64,000 nt of DNA from Pseudomonadota bacterium (lineage in GTDB: Bacteria > Pseudomonadota > Gammaproteobacteria > Burkholderiales > Rhodocyclaceae). How positions within the stretch are numbered: position 1 is the stretch's first letter; each line of letters begins with the position of its first letter. Under the pieces are notes generated by a model. That model had not been told where the DNA came from and did no database searches. It saw only the letters and a program-made list of their open reading frames with translations. Shown in pieces: positions 53,356 to 62,509 of this stretch. The stretch lies in contig JAFEDJ010000046.1 of NCBI GenBank assembly GCA_018241685.1, forward strand, positions 107,472-171,471. Direction: 5' to 3'. Position numbers and translations under genes: made by a program.

Positions 53356-53775
53356 ATGGACAAGACGAATTCCGATAGCGCCGACGCCCGCGCGCTGCAG
53401 GCTCTGGACAGCGCGCTGGGCAGGGTGCTGACGCCGCCGCCGCTGCCCGACGGCTTCCGCCAGCAACTGATGGCCGCCATGCTGCAGGATGCGGCGGCCG
53501 ACCTGGCCGCCCGGCAGGCCGCGCTGGAGGCCGAGCACGCCCGCCTGCTGGCTGGTCTGAAGGCGGACCACGTAAGGCTGCGCCGCGATACGCTGGCGAT
53601 CGTGGTCGGCTCGGCGTTTGCGGCTGGCGCTGCGTCCATGCTGCTGGCGCCGTGGCTGGTGGAGGCATGGACGCTGGACACCGTCTGGGTCGGCCCGGTG
53701 CTGGCCAGTGTTCTCGGACTGGGGCTGGCCGGCTGGGCCGGTCTGCGCCGCTTCGGCGTGCGGATCGGGAGCTAG
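53356..53775 (+). CDS. Small membrane protein, putative anti-sigma partner
   Basis: 139 residues: a helical cytoplasmic N-terminal half with a coiled-coil stretch (about 45-80), then two hydrophobic helices (about 82-100 and 108-126). Position directly after the ECF gene with AGGAAG ribosome site suggests an anti-sigma factor; no ZAS Cys/His motif is seen. Confidence 0.72.
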   Translation: MDKTNSDSADARALQALDSALGRVLTPPPLPDGFRQQLMAAMLQDAAADLAARQAALEAEHARLLAGLKADHVRLRRDTLAIVVGSAFAAGAASMLLAPWLVEAWTLDTVWVGPVLASVLGLGLAGWAGLRRFGVRIGS

Positions 53776-53894
53776 TCGGGGCGGCGTTGTATCCTTCGGT
53801 CGAGACCACATCCCGTTCCGGCCGCCATGTTCCGTTGTTGCCCGCCTTTGCCGCTCCATTCCGAAACTGTTACGGGCGTTGCCGGAGTGCGCCG

Positions 53895-55337
53895 GTGAGC
53901 CGGGTGACGGTGGGGCCCTTCAACCGCGTCGAGGGCGACCTGGAGGTCAGCCTGGAGATGGAGAACGGGCGGGTCGCCGCGGCCTACGTCAATTCGCCGC
54001 TGTTCCGCGGCTTCGAGCAGATCCTGGTCGGCCGCGAGGCGCTGGACGCGCTGGTGATCGTGCCGCGCATCTGCGGCATCTGTTCGGTGTCGCAGTCGGC
54101 CGCTGCCGCAGCCGCGCTGGCTGACCTGGCCGGGGTGCAGCCGACGCCCAATGGCCGCCGGATGAGCAACCTGATCCTCGCCGCCGAGAACCTGGCCGAT
54201 CATTTCACCCATTTCTACCTGTTCTTCATGCCGGATTTCGCCCGCGAGGCCTACCGGGCGCGAGCCTGGTTCCCGGCCGCCGAGGCGCGCTTCAAGGCGG
54301 TCAGCGGCACGGCGACGCGTGATGCATTGCCGGCACGGGCGGGCTTCCTGCAGATCATGGGCTTGCTCGCCGGCAAGTGGCCCCACTCGCTGACGCTGCA
54401 GCCGGGCGGGGTGGCACGGGCGCCCCAGGCTGCCGAGCGCCTGCGGGTTTTCGCGGCGCTGCGGGAGTTTCGCGGCTGGCTGGAGCGGCAGCTGTTCGGC
54501 GACAAGCTGGAGGCCATCGCGGCCCTAGATTCCCAGGTCGCGCTGCATCGCTGGATGGACAGCCGGCCGGCGGAGGCCAGCGATTTCCGGTTGTTCCTGG
54601 AGATCGCGGAGGATCTGCAGCTGGCGCGCTACGGTCGGGGTACGGACCGTTTCCTGAGCCATGGCGCCTATCCGAAAGAGGCAGGCGGCTGGCTGTTTCC
54701 GCGCGGCGTGCTGGATCTGCCAGCGGGGGCGCTGCAGCCCTTCCTGCCCGGCGATGTGCTGGAGGACGTCAGCCATGCCTGGCTGGAGGATGAGCCGCCG
54801 CGCCACCCGTCAGAAGGTGAAACGCGGCCGGTGGAGGACAAGCCGGGTGCCTACACGTGGTGCAAGGCGCCGCGCTGGCAGCAGCAGGTGGTGGAGTGCG
54901 GAGCGCTGGCCCGCCAGGTCGTGGCCGGCCATCCGCTGATCCGCGAGCTGGTGGCCCAGGGCGGCGGCAATGTGTTCAGCCGGGTGGTGGCGCGTCTGCT
55001 GGAGTTGGCCATCGTGGTGCCGGCGATGGAGAACTGGCTGCGCGAGGTGGACGACGGCCCGTTCTGCGCTCAGGTGGCGCTGCCCGGCGACGGGCGGGGG
55101 GTGGGCCTGGTGGAGGCGGCCCGTGGGGCGCTCGGGCACTGGGTTACGCTGCGCGGCGGGCACATCAGCCGTTACCAGATCATCGCGCCGACGACCTGGA
55201 ACTTCTCGCCGCGGGATGCCACCGATATTCCCGGGGCGCTGGAGCAGGCCCTGGTCGGCCTGCCGGAGGACCAGCCCTTGCTGGTGCAGCACGTGGTGCG
55301 CAGTTTCGACCCCTGCATGGTCTGCACGGTCCACTGA
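53895..55337 (+). CDS. hoxC: Regulatory (H2-sensing) hydrogenase large subunit
   Basis: 480 residues. Active-site motifs RICGIC and DPCMVCTVH. The protein ends exactly at the final His, so no protease processing is needed, as in HoxC/HupV sensors. GTG start at 53895 with GGAG seven bases upstream. It is separated from hoxB by about 1.8 kb containing the ECF module, an unusual break of a normally adjacent pair. Confidence 0.94.
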   Translation: MSRVTVGPFNRVEGDLEVSLEMENGRVAAAYVNSPLFRGFEQILVGREALDALVIVPRICGICSVSQSAAAAAALADLAGVQPTPNGRRMSNLILAAENLADHFTHFYLFFMPDFAREAYRARAWFPAAEARFKAVSGTATRDALPARAGFLQIMGLLAGKWPHSLTLQPGGVARAPQAAERLRVFAALREFRGWLERQLFGDKLEAIAALDSQVALHRWMDSRPAEASDFRLFLEIAEDLQLARYGRGTDRFLSHGAYPKEAGGWLFPRGVLDLPAGALQPFLPGDVLEDVSHAWLEDEPPRHPSEGETRPVEDKPGAYTWCKAPRWQQQVVECGALARQVVAGHPLIRELVAQGGGNVFSRVVARLLELAIVVPAMENWLREVDDGPFCAQVALPGDGRGVGLVEAARGALGHWVTLRGGHISRYQIIAPTTWNFSPRDATDIPGALEQALVGLPEDQPLLVQHVVRSFDPCMVCTVH

Positions 55338-55356
55338 GCAAGGGCGGAGGAGCGGC

Positions 55357-56196
55357 TTAGCGGTTCCCCTGGCGTTCTTCCCGCGGTCCTTCCTGATGCG
55401 GCGGGCCACGGTCGTGGCCGGTGCCGCGCTCCTGGCGCGGCGGTTGTGCTTCGCGCTGTGGCTCGGGGCGGGCAGGGGGCGGTGTGAAGGCCCGTGGCGG
55501 CTCCTGGCGCGGTGCCGCGTGTTGTTCCTGGCGGGGTGGGGTGTTCGGCATGCCGCCGCCGTTCCATCCGGGATTCGGGGCCGGCATGGCGTTGCGTGGT
55601 GGCTGCTGTTGGGGCATGACCTCCTGGCGCGGCGGTCGGTTACGTTCCCTCTCGCCTTCCCGTTCACGCTCGGCCTCGCGGCGTCCTTGTTCGCGCTCCC
55701 GATCGCGGTCGAAGCGGGGGGCTGGGTAAGGCTGGCTCCAGCCTCCCGGCGGAGGCATCGCCCGCGGTGGATGCATGATGGGCGCAGCTGGGGGAGGCCG
55801 GTCACGCCAGCGGTCGCGCTCGCCGTACCAGGGTTGGCGGCGGTAATGGGCGCCCCAGTAGTCGCTGATGTAGAAGCTGATCAGCGGGATGCCGAGCGTC
55901 GGTCCGTACTGCAGGATCGGTACGCTGCTGCCTCCCCACGGGTAGTACAGGCTGCCGGCGAAGACCCAGCCGCGGGCCCCGAAGGATAGCTGCACGTCGC
56001 ACCACTGGTAGTCCGACAGGCAGCCGAACAGGCGGGCCTCCATGCCCGGCGCCAGCGTCATCAGGATGGGGTAGTCGGGGGCCGGGCCTGCAAACAGCTG
56101 GACAGGTTCCGCGATCAACACGGTTTGGGCCTGGGCGGCTGCCGGTAAAAGAACGGCCGCGAAGGCAAGGGGGCGGAGCAGACGGGCGACGGGCAT
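55357..56196 (-). CDS. Exported SH3-like protein with Arg/Pro/Glu-rich tail
   Basis: 279 residues. A signal peptide ends near QAQ (about residue 24). An SH3b-like domain follows (about 25-100; YPILMTLAPGMEARLFGCLSDY with two cysteines, then WCDVQLSFGARGWVFAGSLYY). From about 120 on, the sequence is low-complexity, rich in Arg, Pro, Glu and Gln. Envelope location is likely; ligand unknown. Convergent with hoxC. Confidence 0.75.
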   Translation of the reverse strand: MPVARLLRPLAFAAVLLPAAAQAQTVLIAEPVQLFAGPAPDYPILMTLAPGMEARLFGCLSDYQWCDVQLSFGARGWVFAGSLYYPWGGSSVPILQYGPTLGIPLISFYISDYWGAHYRRQPWYGERDRWRDRPPPAAPIMHPPRAMPPPGGWSQPYPAPRFDRDREREQGRREAEREREGERERNRPPRQEVMPQQQPPRNAMPAPNPGWNGGGMPNTPPRQEQHAAPRQEPPRAFTPPPARPEPQREAQPPRQERGTGHDRGPPHQEGPREERQGNR

Positions 56197-56412
56197 GATG
56201 GGCTCCCGGAATGGGCCGGGTGAGGGCAAGGGCAGAGATTCCTGCTTTGTATCTTAGAGCCCCTTCGTAAGCGCTTCGACAGGACTCTGTAAGCGCAGAT
56301 TACCACCGCAGGCGGAGGACCATGAAAGCCTGTCGGCCCCTCATGCGGCGGTAAAGTTGCCGGGCAAGACGCCGTAGAGCAGGGCATCTTCACGTCTGTA
56401 TCGAGGTTCGCC

Positions 56413-57453
56413 ATGAAAATCGCCGCATCCAGCATGGAAATGCAAGCCAGCCATCGCAGCCAGGCCACGCTGGCGGTGGACGAGCGCCTGTCGGCGTGGG
56501 GTGGGCGTCGGCCGGATGGCGCCGCCGGTCAGAGCCGCATCGCGCGCAGCGTGGTGGTGTCCCAGGCGGCCCGCCAGGCCCTCCGCCAGGAACAGGCCCA
56601 GGCTTCGGCCACGGTTGCCAGGTCGGGTGACGACGACGGGACGAAGAACGATCCCAAGCTGGCGTTGCTCAAGACCATCATCGAGCAACTGACCGGCCAG
56701 CGAATCCGCCTGATGTCGGTCGATGGGCTGAGCACTGCGCAGCAAACGGCGACGGCAGTCTCATCGGCTGCGGCGCAGGCTTCGGCACCCGAATTCGGCA
56801 TCGCCTACGACCGCACGGAAACCCGTACCGAGTCGGAGGAAACCCATTTCGAGGCGAGTGGCACGATCCAGACCGCCGATGGCAAGCGCATCGATTTCAA
56901 CGTTGCACTGTCGATGGCGCGCAGCGAGACGACGACCAGCAGCGTGAGCCTGCGGGCCGGCAATGCGGTGAGCAAGGATCCGCTGGTGATCAACTTCGCC
57001 GGGGAGGCCGCGAGCCTGGAGAACCAGCGCTTCAGCTTCGACCTGATGGGCGACGGTCAGCAGGTGGACATGCCGCTGCTCGGGCAGGGCAGCGGCTTCC
57101 TGGTGCTCGACGCGGTGGGCAGCGGCAAGGTGACGTCCGGCCGTCAGCTTTTCGGGCCGGCCAGCGGCGACGGTTTTGCCGATCTGGCCAAGTACGACGG
57201 CGATGCCAGCGGCTGGATCGACGAGGCCGACGCGGTGTTCGACCGCCTCGGCGTGTGGACGCCCGACGCCAGCGGTGGCGGCAGCGTGCGCTCCCTGCGC
57301 GATGCCGGCGTCGGGGCGCTGTATCTGGGCCGCACGGCGACCCCGTTCACGCTGAAGGATGGTGCCGCGTTGGGCGCCGTGCGCAGCACCGGTGTCTACG
57401 TGGCCGAGGACGGCCACGTGGGGACGATGCAGCAGGTGGATGTGAACGTCTGA
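56413..57453 (+). CDS. Conserved hypothetical protein with EF-hand-like loop
   Basis: 346 residues, no signal peptide. The N-terminal third is Ala/Gln/Ser-rich; the C-terminal part holds KYDGDASGWIDEAD (loop starting Asp262), a Ca2+-binding EF-hand-type loop, and a terminal ALGAVRSTGVYVAEDGHVG block. The same architecture recurs in uncharacterised proteobacterial proteins. Acidic C-terminus and calcium loop suggest an extracellular or surface role, but that is a guess. Confidence 0.7.
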   Translation: MKIAASSMEMQASHRSQATLAVDERLSAWGGRRPDGAAGQSRIARSVVVSQAARQALRQEQAQASATVARSGDDDGTKNDPKLALLKTIIEQLTGQRIRLMSVDGLSTAQQTATAVSSAAAQASAPEFGIAYDRTETRTESEETHFEASGTIQTADGKRIDFNVALSMARSETTTSSVSLRAGNAVSKDPLVINFAGEAASLENQRFSFDLMGDGQQVDMPLLGQGSGFLVLDAVGSGKVTSGRQLFGPASGDGFADLAKYDGDASGWIDEADAVFDRLGVWTPDASGGGSVRSLRDAGVGALYLGRTATPFTLKDGAALGAVRSTGVYVAEDGHVGTMQQVDVNV

Positions 57454-57464
57454 GCGCTGCGCGC

Positions 57465-57902
57465 TCAGGCGGTTTCCGGGGCGCCGATCTTGGCCCTGAA
57501 GGCGGGCGGGATGAGGGCGGCGCGCCTGGCGGCGTAGTCGAAGAACAGGATGCCCATCTTGCCGCGGGCCACTTCGCGGCCGCTGGCCTTGTCGGCAACC
57601 GTCCACATCAGGTCGAAGCCGTACTTGTTGAAGTCGGCGGGGGTCATCGAGAACGCCAGGGTCTCGCCGTGGAAGGCTTCGGACTTGTATTGCAGCGCGG
57701 CATCGGCGACCACGATGCCGACCCCTTCCACGTCCAGCTCGTCGTAGCCGAAGGAGCGGAAGAAACGCACCCGTGCCTCCGACAGCAGTCCGATGAGGGC
57801 GGCGTTGTCCAGGTGCTGGGCCTTGTTGATGTGGGTGATGTAGATCGGGACGTCGGTCGAGAAGAGAAACTGTTCGGGCAGTTCGATCTGGATGCGGGCC
57901 AT
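57465..57902 (-). CDS. Hotdog-fold acyl-CoA thioesterase-like protein
   Basis: 145 residues of the 4-hydroxybenzoyl-CoA thioesterase/YbgC group: THINKAQHLDNAALIGLLSEARVRFF with the conserved Asp/His region, and a central beta-sheet. Start at the ATG of MARIQIELPEQF; an upstream in-frame stretch to 58046 overlaps nikR on the other strand and is rejected. Substrate unknown. Confidence 0.82.
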   Translation of the reverse strand: MARIQIELPEQFLFSTDVPIYITHINKAQHLDNAALIGLLSEARVRFFRSFGYDELDVEGVGIVVADAALQYKSEAFHGETLAFSMTPADFNKYGFDLMWTVADKASGREVARGKMGILFFDYAARRAALIPPAFRAKIGAPETA

Positions 57903-58029
57903 GGGATGTCCTTGGGGGCGATAGGTCTGTCGTTCGATTATCGCAGTGCAGCGAAGCCCATGGGGCGCCGATTGCGGCGTGCCGGGGCGAGAGGCAGAAT
58001 GCTTCGCCTGACCTTGCCTGGAGCGCCCC

Positions 58030-58518
58030 GTGGAACGTTTCACCATCTCCCTCGACGAAGACCTGGCCCGTGAGTTCGATGCGCTGATCGCCGCCCGTGG
58101 CTATTCGAACCGTTCCGAGGCGGTGCGCGACATCCTGCGCGCCCAGCTGGAAAGCAACCGGCTGGCGCGGGAAGAGGCGGGGCACTGCATCGCCAACCTG
58201 TCCTACGTCTATAACCACCATGAGCGCGAGCTGGCGGAGCGCGTCACCCACGACCAGCACGAGCACCACGACCTGTGCGTGGCGACGCTGCATGCCCACC
58301 TGGATCACGACAACTGCATGGAAAGCGTGATCCTGCGCGGGCCGACGGCAGAGGTGCGGGCCTTTGCCGATGCGCTGATCGCCAAGCCGGGCATCCGCCA
58401 CGGCGCACTGAACCTGGTGACGGCGGAGTTTGGTGCGCAGAGCCACACTCACGATCACAGCCATCCCCGTGCCGATGGGCATGCCCATCTCCATGGCCAC
58501 TACCGGCCGCGGAGCTGA
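58030..58518 (+). CDS. nikR: Nickel-responsive regulator NikR with His-rich tail
   Basis: 162 residues. The ribbon-helix-helix N-terminus (ERFTISLDEDLAREFDALIAARGYSNRSEAVRDIL) is followed by an ACT-like nickel domain with ligands in HHDLCVATLHAHLDHDNC. E. coli NikR is 133 residues; this one ends with a roughly 25-residue His-rich extension (SHTHDHSHPRADGHAHLHGH). GTG start. The likely target is the palindrome before the nickel permease at 60.0 kb. The hoxJ start is two bases beyond. Confidence 0.93.
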   Translation: MERFTISLDEDLAREFDALIAARGYSNRSEAVRDILRAQLESNRLAREEAGHCIANLSYVYNHHERELAERVTHDQHEHHDLCVATLHAHLDHDNCMESVILRGPTAEVRAFADALIAKPGIRHGALNLVTAEFGAQSHTHDHSHPRADGHAHLHGHYRPRS

Positions 58519-58520
58519 GC

Positions 58521-59891
58521 GTGGCGGACGGTGAGCGTCGCCTGCCCGATTCTTCCGCCTTGCTGGCCGCGGCGCCGGAAGGCGTGGGGGAGGGCGCCTG
58601 GATCGACGTGATCCAGAAGATGGACGAGGTCTATTCCGACCTGCTGCAGTACGAGGTCGCCCTCGAGGAGAAGAACGCCAAGCTGGAGGAGAGCCAGGGC
58701 TTCATCCTGTCGGTGCTGACCTCGATCTCCGACATCCTGGTGGTGTGCGACCGGCGCGGGCGCATCGAGGAGGTGAACCGTTCCCTGGAGGCCTTCACCG
58801 GGCGGGGTTCGGATACGCTGCGCGGCACGCCCTTCTTCGAGCTGCTGGCTGATCCGGCTGCGGTCGATGTGGCGCGCAGCTGGTTCGCGCTGCGCGGCGA
58901 CGCACCCATCCATGATTGCGAGCTGGCCCTGCGGGCTGCCGACGGCAGCGCGGTGCCGGTGTCCGTCAACTGCACGCCGCGCTATTCCTCGGTGGGCAAG
59001 TCGCTCGGGATGGTGATCACCGGGCGCCCGGTGGGGGAGCTGCGCAAGGCCTATTCGGCGCTGCGCCAGGCCCACGACGACCTCAAGCGGACCCAGCAGC
59101 AGCTGCTGCACTCGGAAAAGATGGCCTCCCTCGGCCGCCTGGTGGCGGGTGTCGCCCACGAACTCAACAACCCGATCAGCTTCATTCTCGGCAACACCCA
59201 TGCGCTCAAGCGCTATGCGGGGCGCCTGGAGGAATACCTGGCGGCGGTGCATGCCTGCGAGCAGCCGGAGGTCCTGGGCGAGCTGCGCCAGCGGCTGCGC
59301 ATCGACCGTATCCTCGGCGACCTGGATCCGCTGATCGAAGGCACCATCGAGGGGGCTGAGCGGACCCGCGACATCGTCGATGGCCTGAAGCGCTTTTCCG
59401 CGCTGGACCGGGAGGAAAGTAGCCGCTTCGACCTGGTGACAGTGATCGGCCGCTCGGTGAGCTGGGTGTGCAAGGCTGGGCCGGAGCGCTTTGCGGTGGA
59501 TGTCCGCCTGCCAGCCGAATTACCGGTGATTGGTTCGTCGGGGCAGATGCAGCAGGTGGTGATGAACCTGGTGCAGAACGCCGGTGATGCCACCGCCGGC
59601 CAGGATGCGGCGCGGCTGCAGATCGACGGGGGGATTGAGGACGGGGCGGTGGTGGTGCGCTTCCACGACAACGGGCCCGGCATCGACGCCCGCCATCTGC
59701 CGCATATCTTCGATCCTTTTTTCACCACCAAGCCGGTGGGCAGCGGGACCGGCCTGGGCCTGTCGATCAGCTACGGCATCGTCGAGCGCCATGGTGGTGT
59801 GTTGAGCGCTGGCAATCATCCCGATGGCGGTGCGGAGTTCGTGCTGCGCCTGCCGTGGGCGGGGAGTGGGGCGGAGAAGGGGACGTCCTGA
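58521..59891 (+). CDS. hoxJ: Hydrogenase sensor histidine kinase HoxJ
   Basis: 456 residues, soluble. An N-terminal PAS domain (about 60-170), a coiled linker, HisKA with the phospho-His in GVAHELNNPISF and HATPase with NLVQNAGDA, DNGPGID and GSGTGLGLS. It receives the H2 signal from HoxBC and controls HoxA. GTG start two bases after nikR with GGAG upstream. All kinase boxes are intact. Confidence 0.92.
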   Translation: MADGERRLPDSSALLAAAPEGVGEGAWIDVIQKMDEVYSDLLQYEVALEEKNAKLEESQGFILSVLTSISDILVVCDRRGRIEEVNRSLEAFTGRGSDTLRGTPFFELLADPAAVDVARSWFALRGDAPIHDCELALRAADGSAVPVSVNCTPRYSSVGKSLGMVITGRPVGELRKAYSALRQAHDDLKRTQQQLLHSEKMASLGRLVAGVAHELNNPISFILGNTHALKRYAGRLEEYLAAVHACEQPEVLGELRQRLRIDRILGDLDPLIEGTIEGAERTRDIVDGLKRFSALDREESSRFDLVTVIGRSVSWVCKAGPERFAVDVRLPAELPVIGSSGQMQQVVMNLVQNAGDATAGQDAARLQIDGGIEDGAVVVRFHDNGPGIDARHLPHIFDPFFTTKPVGSGTGLGLSISYGIVERHGGVLSAGNHPDGGAEFVLRLPWAGSGAEKGTS

Positions 59892-60001
59892 GCCGGCTGG
59901 AAAGTCGGCTTGCTGTGTGGGCGTGCCGCTGGTTGGTGGCTTGCCGTTACCGGGATGGCGGGGCTCGTGGGGGCGCGGCCAAGGACTGTGGCACGGATGT
60001 T

Positions 60002-60028
60002 GTATGAACTAATATAGTTTCTTCATAC
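60002..60028 (+). promoter_or_regulatory. NikR operator-like palindrome before nickel permease
   Basis: GTATGAA (60002-60008), 13 bp, TTCATAC (60022-60028), an exact inverted repeat in an AT-rich patch ending 20 bp before the permease ATG. The half-sites equal the E. coli NikR half-site GTATGA/TCATAC, with one base less spacing. Confidence 0.72.
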
Positions 60029-60048
60029 GGATCGTCCGCAATCGCCCC

Positions 60049-60873
60049 ATGCCCGCCTTGCCTTCCGATCATCTTGCCCTCGTCCTGCTGGTCTTCGCCC
60101 TCGGCCTCAAGCATGGTTTCGATGCCGACCACCTCGCCACCATCGACGGGCTGACGCGCTTCAATTCCCGCGCCAACCCGGGGTGGGCACGTTATTGCGG
60201 GACCCTGTTCTCCCTCGGCCATGGCGTCGTGGTGGTGGCTATTGCGCTGACGGTGAGCCTGTTGTCCGGGGCGTGGTCGGCACCGGACTGGCTGGAACTG
60301 TCGGGGGCGTGGATCTCCATCTCCTTTCTGATCCTGCTCGGCGTGCTCAATTTGCGTGCGGTTTTTGCCGCCGAAGCACACGAAATGGTGCATCCGGTCG
60401 GCCTGAAGGGGCGCTGGCTGGGGCGTCTCGGGCAGATTGCCCATCCGGGCGGGGTTGCTTTGGTAGGGGCGCTCTTCGCATTGTCCTTCGATACGGTGAG
60501 CCAGGCGGCGTTGTTCGCGATGGCCGGCGTGCAGGCAGGCGGCTGGCTGCCGGCGGCTGGTTTGGGCCTGGTCTTCATGCTCGGGATGCTGATTGCCGAC
60601 GGCGTCAATGGCTGGTGGATCGCCCGCCTGATCGCCCGTGCCGATGGCACGGCGCGGGTGGCGTCGCGGGTGATGGCGCTGGCGGTGGCCGGCATGAGCC
60701 TGCTGGTGGCGGCCTATGGGCTGGTACGGATGGTGTCGCCTGAACTGGAAGCCTGGGGCGAGGGCAAGGAGTTGGCGCTGGGCGGCCTGGTGGTCGGGGT
60801 GGTCTTCGTCAGCTTCGTGCTGGGCTTGCGGCTGGCCCGTGGGCAGGTCGTGGGGTCCCGGCCGGTAGCTTGA
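60049..60873 (+). CDS. hoxN: NiCoT-family nickel permease
   Basis: 274 residues, about eight hydrophobic helices. Family signatures: LKHGFDADHLATIDGLTRF (the HxxxDH nickel motif of helix II), SLGHGVVVVAIAL, LFALSFDTVSQA and GMLIADGVNGWW. It supplies Ni2+ for the hydrogenases and is probably repressed by NikR through the upstream palindrome. The last gene of the hydrogenase region. Confidence 0.9.
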   Translation: MPALPSDHLALVLLVFALGLKHGFDADHLATIDGLTRFNSRANPGWARYCGTLFSLGHGVVVVAIALTVSLLSGAWSAPDWLELSGAWISISFLILLGVLNLRAVFAAEAHEMVHPVGLKGRWLGRLGQIAHPGGVALVGALFALSFDTVSQAALFAMAGVQAGGWLPAAGLGLVFMLGMLIADGVNGWWIARLIARADGTARVASRVMALAVAGMSLLVAAYGLVRMVSPELEAWGEGKELALGGLVVGVVFVSFVLGLRLARGQVVGSRPVA

Positions 60874-61121
60874 AAGGCGTCGTGGCCCCGGGAGTTGTCC
60901 ACCGATGGGGGACAATTCGGTAGCATCCGTCCCTTCGCCCTTGATCGATCTTAAGGCCGCCAAGCGGCCGGAGCGGCAGATTACCCACTGCCGCCGGATG
61001 CCGATCATGCAGGGCCGGCTGCACCGATTGACTACGACGAGTACCTCTTGAAGACCGAATTATCCTCCGCCTTCGTCATCCTTGCCCAGTCTGCCGGGGC
61101 GGGCCTTCCGCGCGTTCTCGG

Positions 61122-61877
61122 GTGCCGTACGCCGTGCTGACGGATCGTGGTGTGGTGGCTGCGCTGGCGGCGTCGCTGGCGCTGCACGCTGCGGCACTGG
61201 GACTGGGCGGGCTGGCGCCGGCTGGCGTCACGACGCCTCCGCGGGTGCTTGAGGCGCGTCTGGTGCAGGAGGAGGTGCTTCCGGAAAAGCCGAAGGTCAC
61301 GCCCCGTCAGGAGTCATTGCCGCGGCAGTTGAGGCCTGAGGTCGCCAAGTCCGAGCCGCCCAGGCCGGAAGTCCGTCATCTGCTGCCCGCACCTGTGCCG
61401 GTGGTGCCCGCGCCAGCCAGGCTGGTGAGTGAGGCGCCCGCCGAGCGGTCTGCTGTGCCGGTGATCAGTGGGGCATCTACCACCGCGTCGTCGGTAGCGG
61501 CCATTCAGGGTGGCGTGCCGACGGTCAGTACGGTGGTAAGTTCTGCGGCAGCGGGGAACGCGGGGGCTGCGTCGGCGCCGGCGTATTCACCGCCGGGATT
61601 TGGCGCAGGCTACCTGCACAATCCAAAGCCCGCGTATCCGATGATGGCTCGACGCCGTGGTCTGGAAGGCATTGTGCGCCTGGATGTGCGGGTGTCTGTG
61701 GACGGCATCCCGACGGCGGTCAAGGTGCGCGAGAGTTCCGGGCATGAGAGCCTCGACGAGGCGGCGACGACGGCGGTGTGGCACTGGAAGTTCATGCCGG
61801 CCAAGCGTGGCGGTGAGCCGATCGAGGATACCGTGGTGGTGCCGGTGCGCTTCCGCCTCGGTGATGACGCAGGTTGA
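61122..61877 (+). CDS. tonB: TonB-family energy transducer
   Basis: 251 residues: an N-terminal membrane anchor (about 10-35), a Pro/Ala/Glu-rich periplasmic linker, and a C-terminal TonB domain (about 165-245; KPAYPMMARRRGLEGIVRLDVRV, SSGHESLDEAATTAVWHWKF). GTG start. No exbBD is adjacent. It may energise a TonB-dependent receptor, with nickel or iron uptake possible but not shown. Confidence 0.85.
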   Translation: MPYAVLTDRGVVAALAASLALHAAALGLGGLAPAGVTTPPRVLEARLVQEEVLPEKPKVTPRQESLPRQLRPEVAKSEPPRPEVRHLLPAPVPVVPAPARLVSEAPAERSAVPVISGASTTASSVAAIQGGVPTVSTVVSSAAAGNAGAASAPAYSPPGFGAGYLHNPKPAYPMMARRRGLEGIVRLDVRVSVDGIPTAVKVRESSGHESLDEAATTAVWHWKFMPAKRGGEPIEDTVVVPVRFRLGDDAG

Positions 61878-61889
61878 GTGGAGATTGAT

Positions 61890-62501
61890 ATGGCTCTGCA
61901 TTTGTGGCTGGGTTTCTTTCTGACGACGCTGGTAGTGGCGCTGTCCCCGGGGCCGGGGGCCGTGCTGAGCATGAGCGTCGGGATCCGTCTTGGCTATCGC
62001 CACGCGCTGAAGGCGATCCTAGGCTTGCAGACAGCCCTGCTGCTGCAGCTGGCGTTGGTGGGGCTCGGTCTGGGGGCGGTGCTGGCGGCGTCCGAGCTGG
62101 CCTTCCTCGTCATCAAGCTGGCTGGCGCGGCTTACCTGGTGTGGCTGGGCGTCCAGCGCTGGCGCGAGCCCCTGGCTATCGGCGAGGCGGGGGCAGATGT
62201 GAACCGGGGGTTCTACCGCCAGGGCATCCTGGTGAATCTCGGCAATCCGAAGGCGATCGTCTTCATTGCCGCGCTGGTGCCGCAGTTCATCGATCCGCAG
62301 GCGCCGCAGCTGCCCCAGTTCGCGGTGATCGCGCTGACCATGTGCAGCCTGGATACCGCGGTGATGTCGTGTTACGCGTTGCTGGCAAGCCGTTTCCGTG
62401 GCGTGCTGGCCAGCCCGCGGCGGGGGCTGTTCGCCAACCGGGTCTTCGGCAGCATCTTTGTCGCTGCCGGCGCCCTGCTGGCGGGCACTTCCCGCCAGTA
62501 A
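61890..62501 (+). CDS. LysE/RhtB-family amino-acid exporter
   Basis: 203 residues, six hydrophobic segments. The N-terminal GFFLTTLVVALSPGPGAVLSM matches the family's SPGPxxL signature, with GILVNLGNPKAIVFIAALVPQF in the middle. The ATG at 61890 is chosen over a GTG four codons earlier because GTGGAG then falls at ribosome-site distance. Substrate unknown. Confidence 0.9.
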   Translation: MALHLWLGFFLTTLVVALSPGPGAVLSMSVGIRLGYRHALKAILGLQTALLLQLALVGLGLGAVLAASELAFLVIKLAGAAYLVWLGVQRWREPLAIGEAGADVNRGFYRQGILVNLGNPKAIVFIAALVPQFIDPQAPQLPQFAVIALTMCSLDTAVMSCYALLASRFRGVLASPRRGLFANRVFGSIFVAAGALLAGTSRQ

Positions 62502-62509
62502 GCCGCGCT

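Noticed and set aside
60874..61121. Possible small gene between nickel permease and tonB
   Set aside because: Only very short frames without ribosome sites; nothing supportable.
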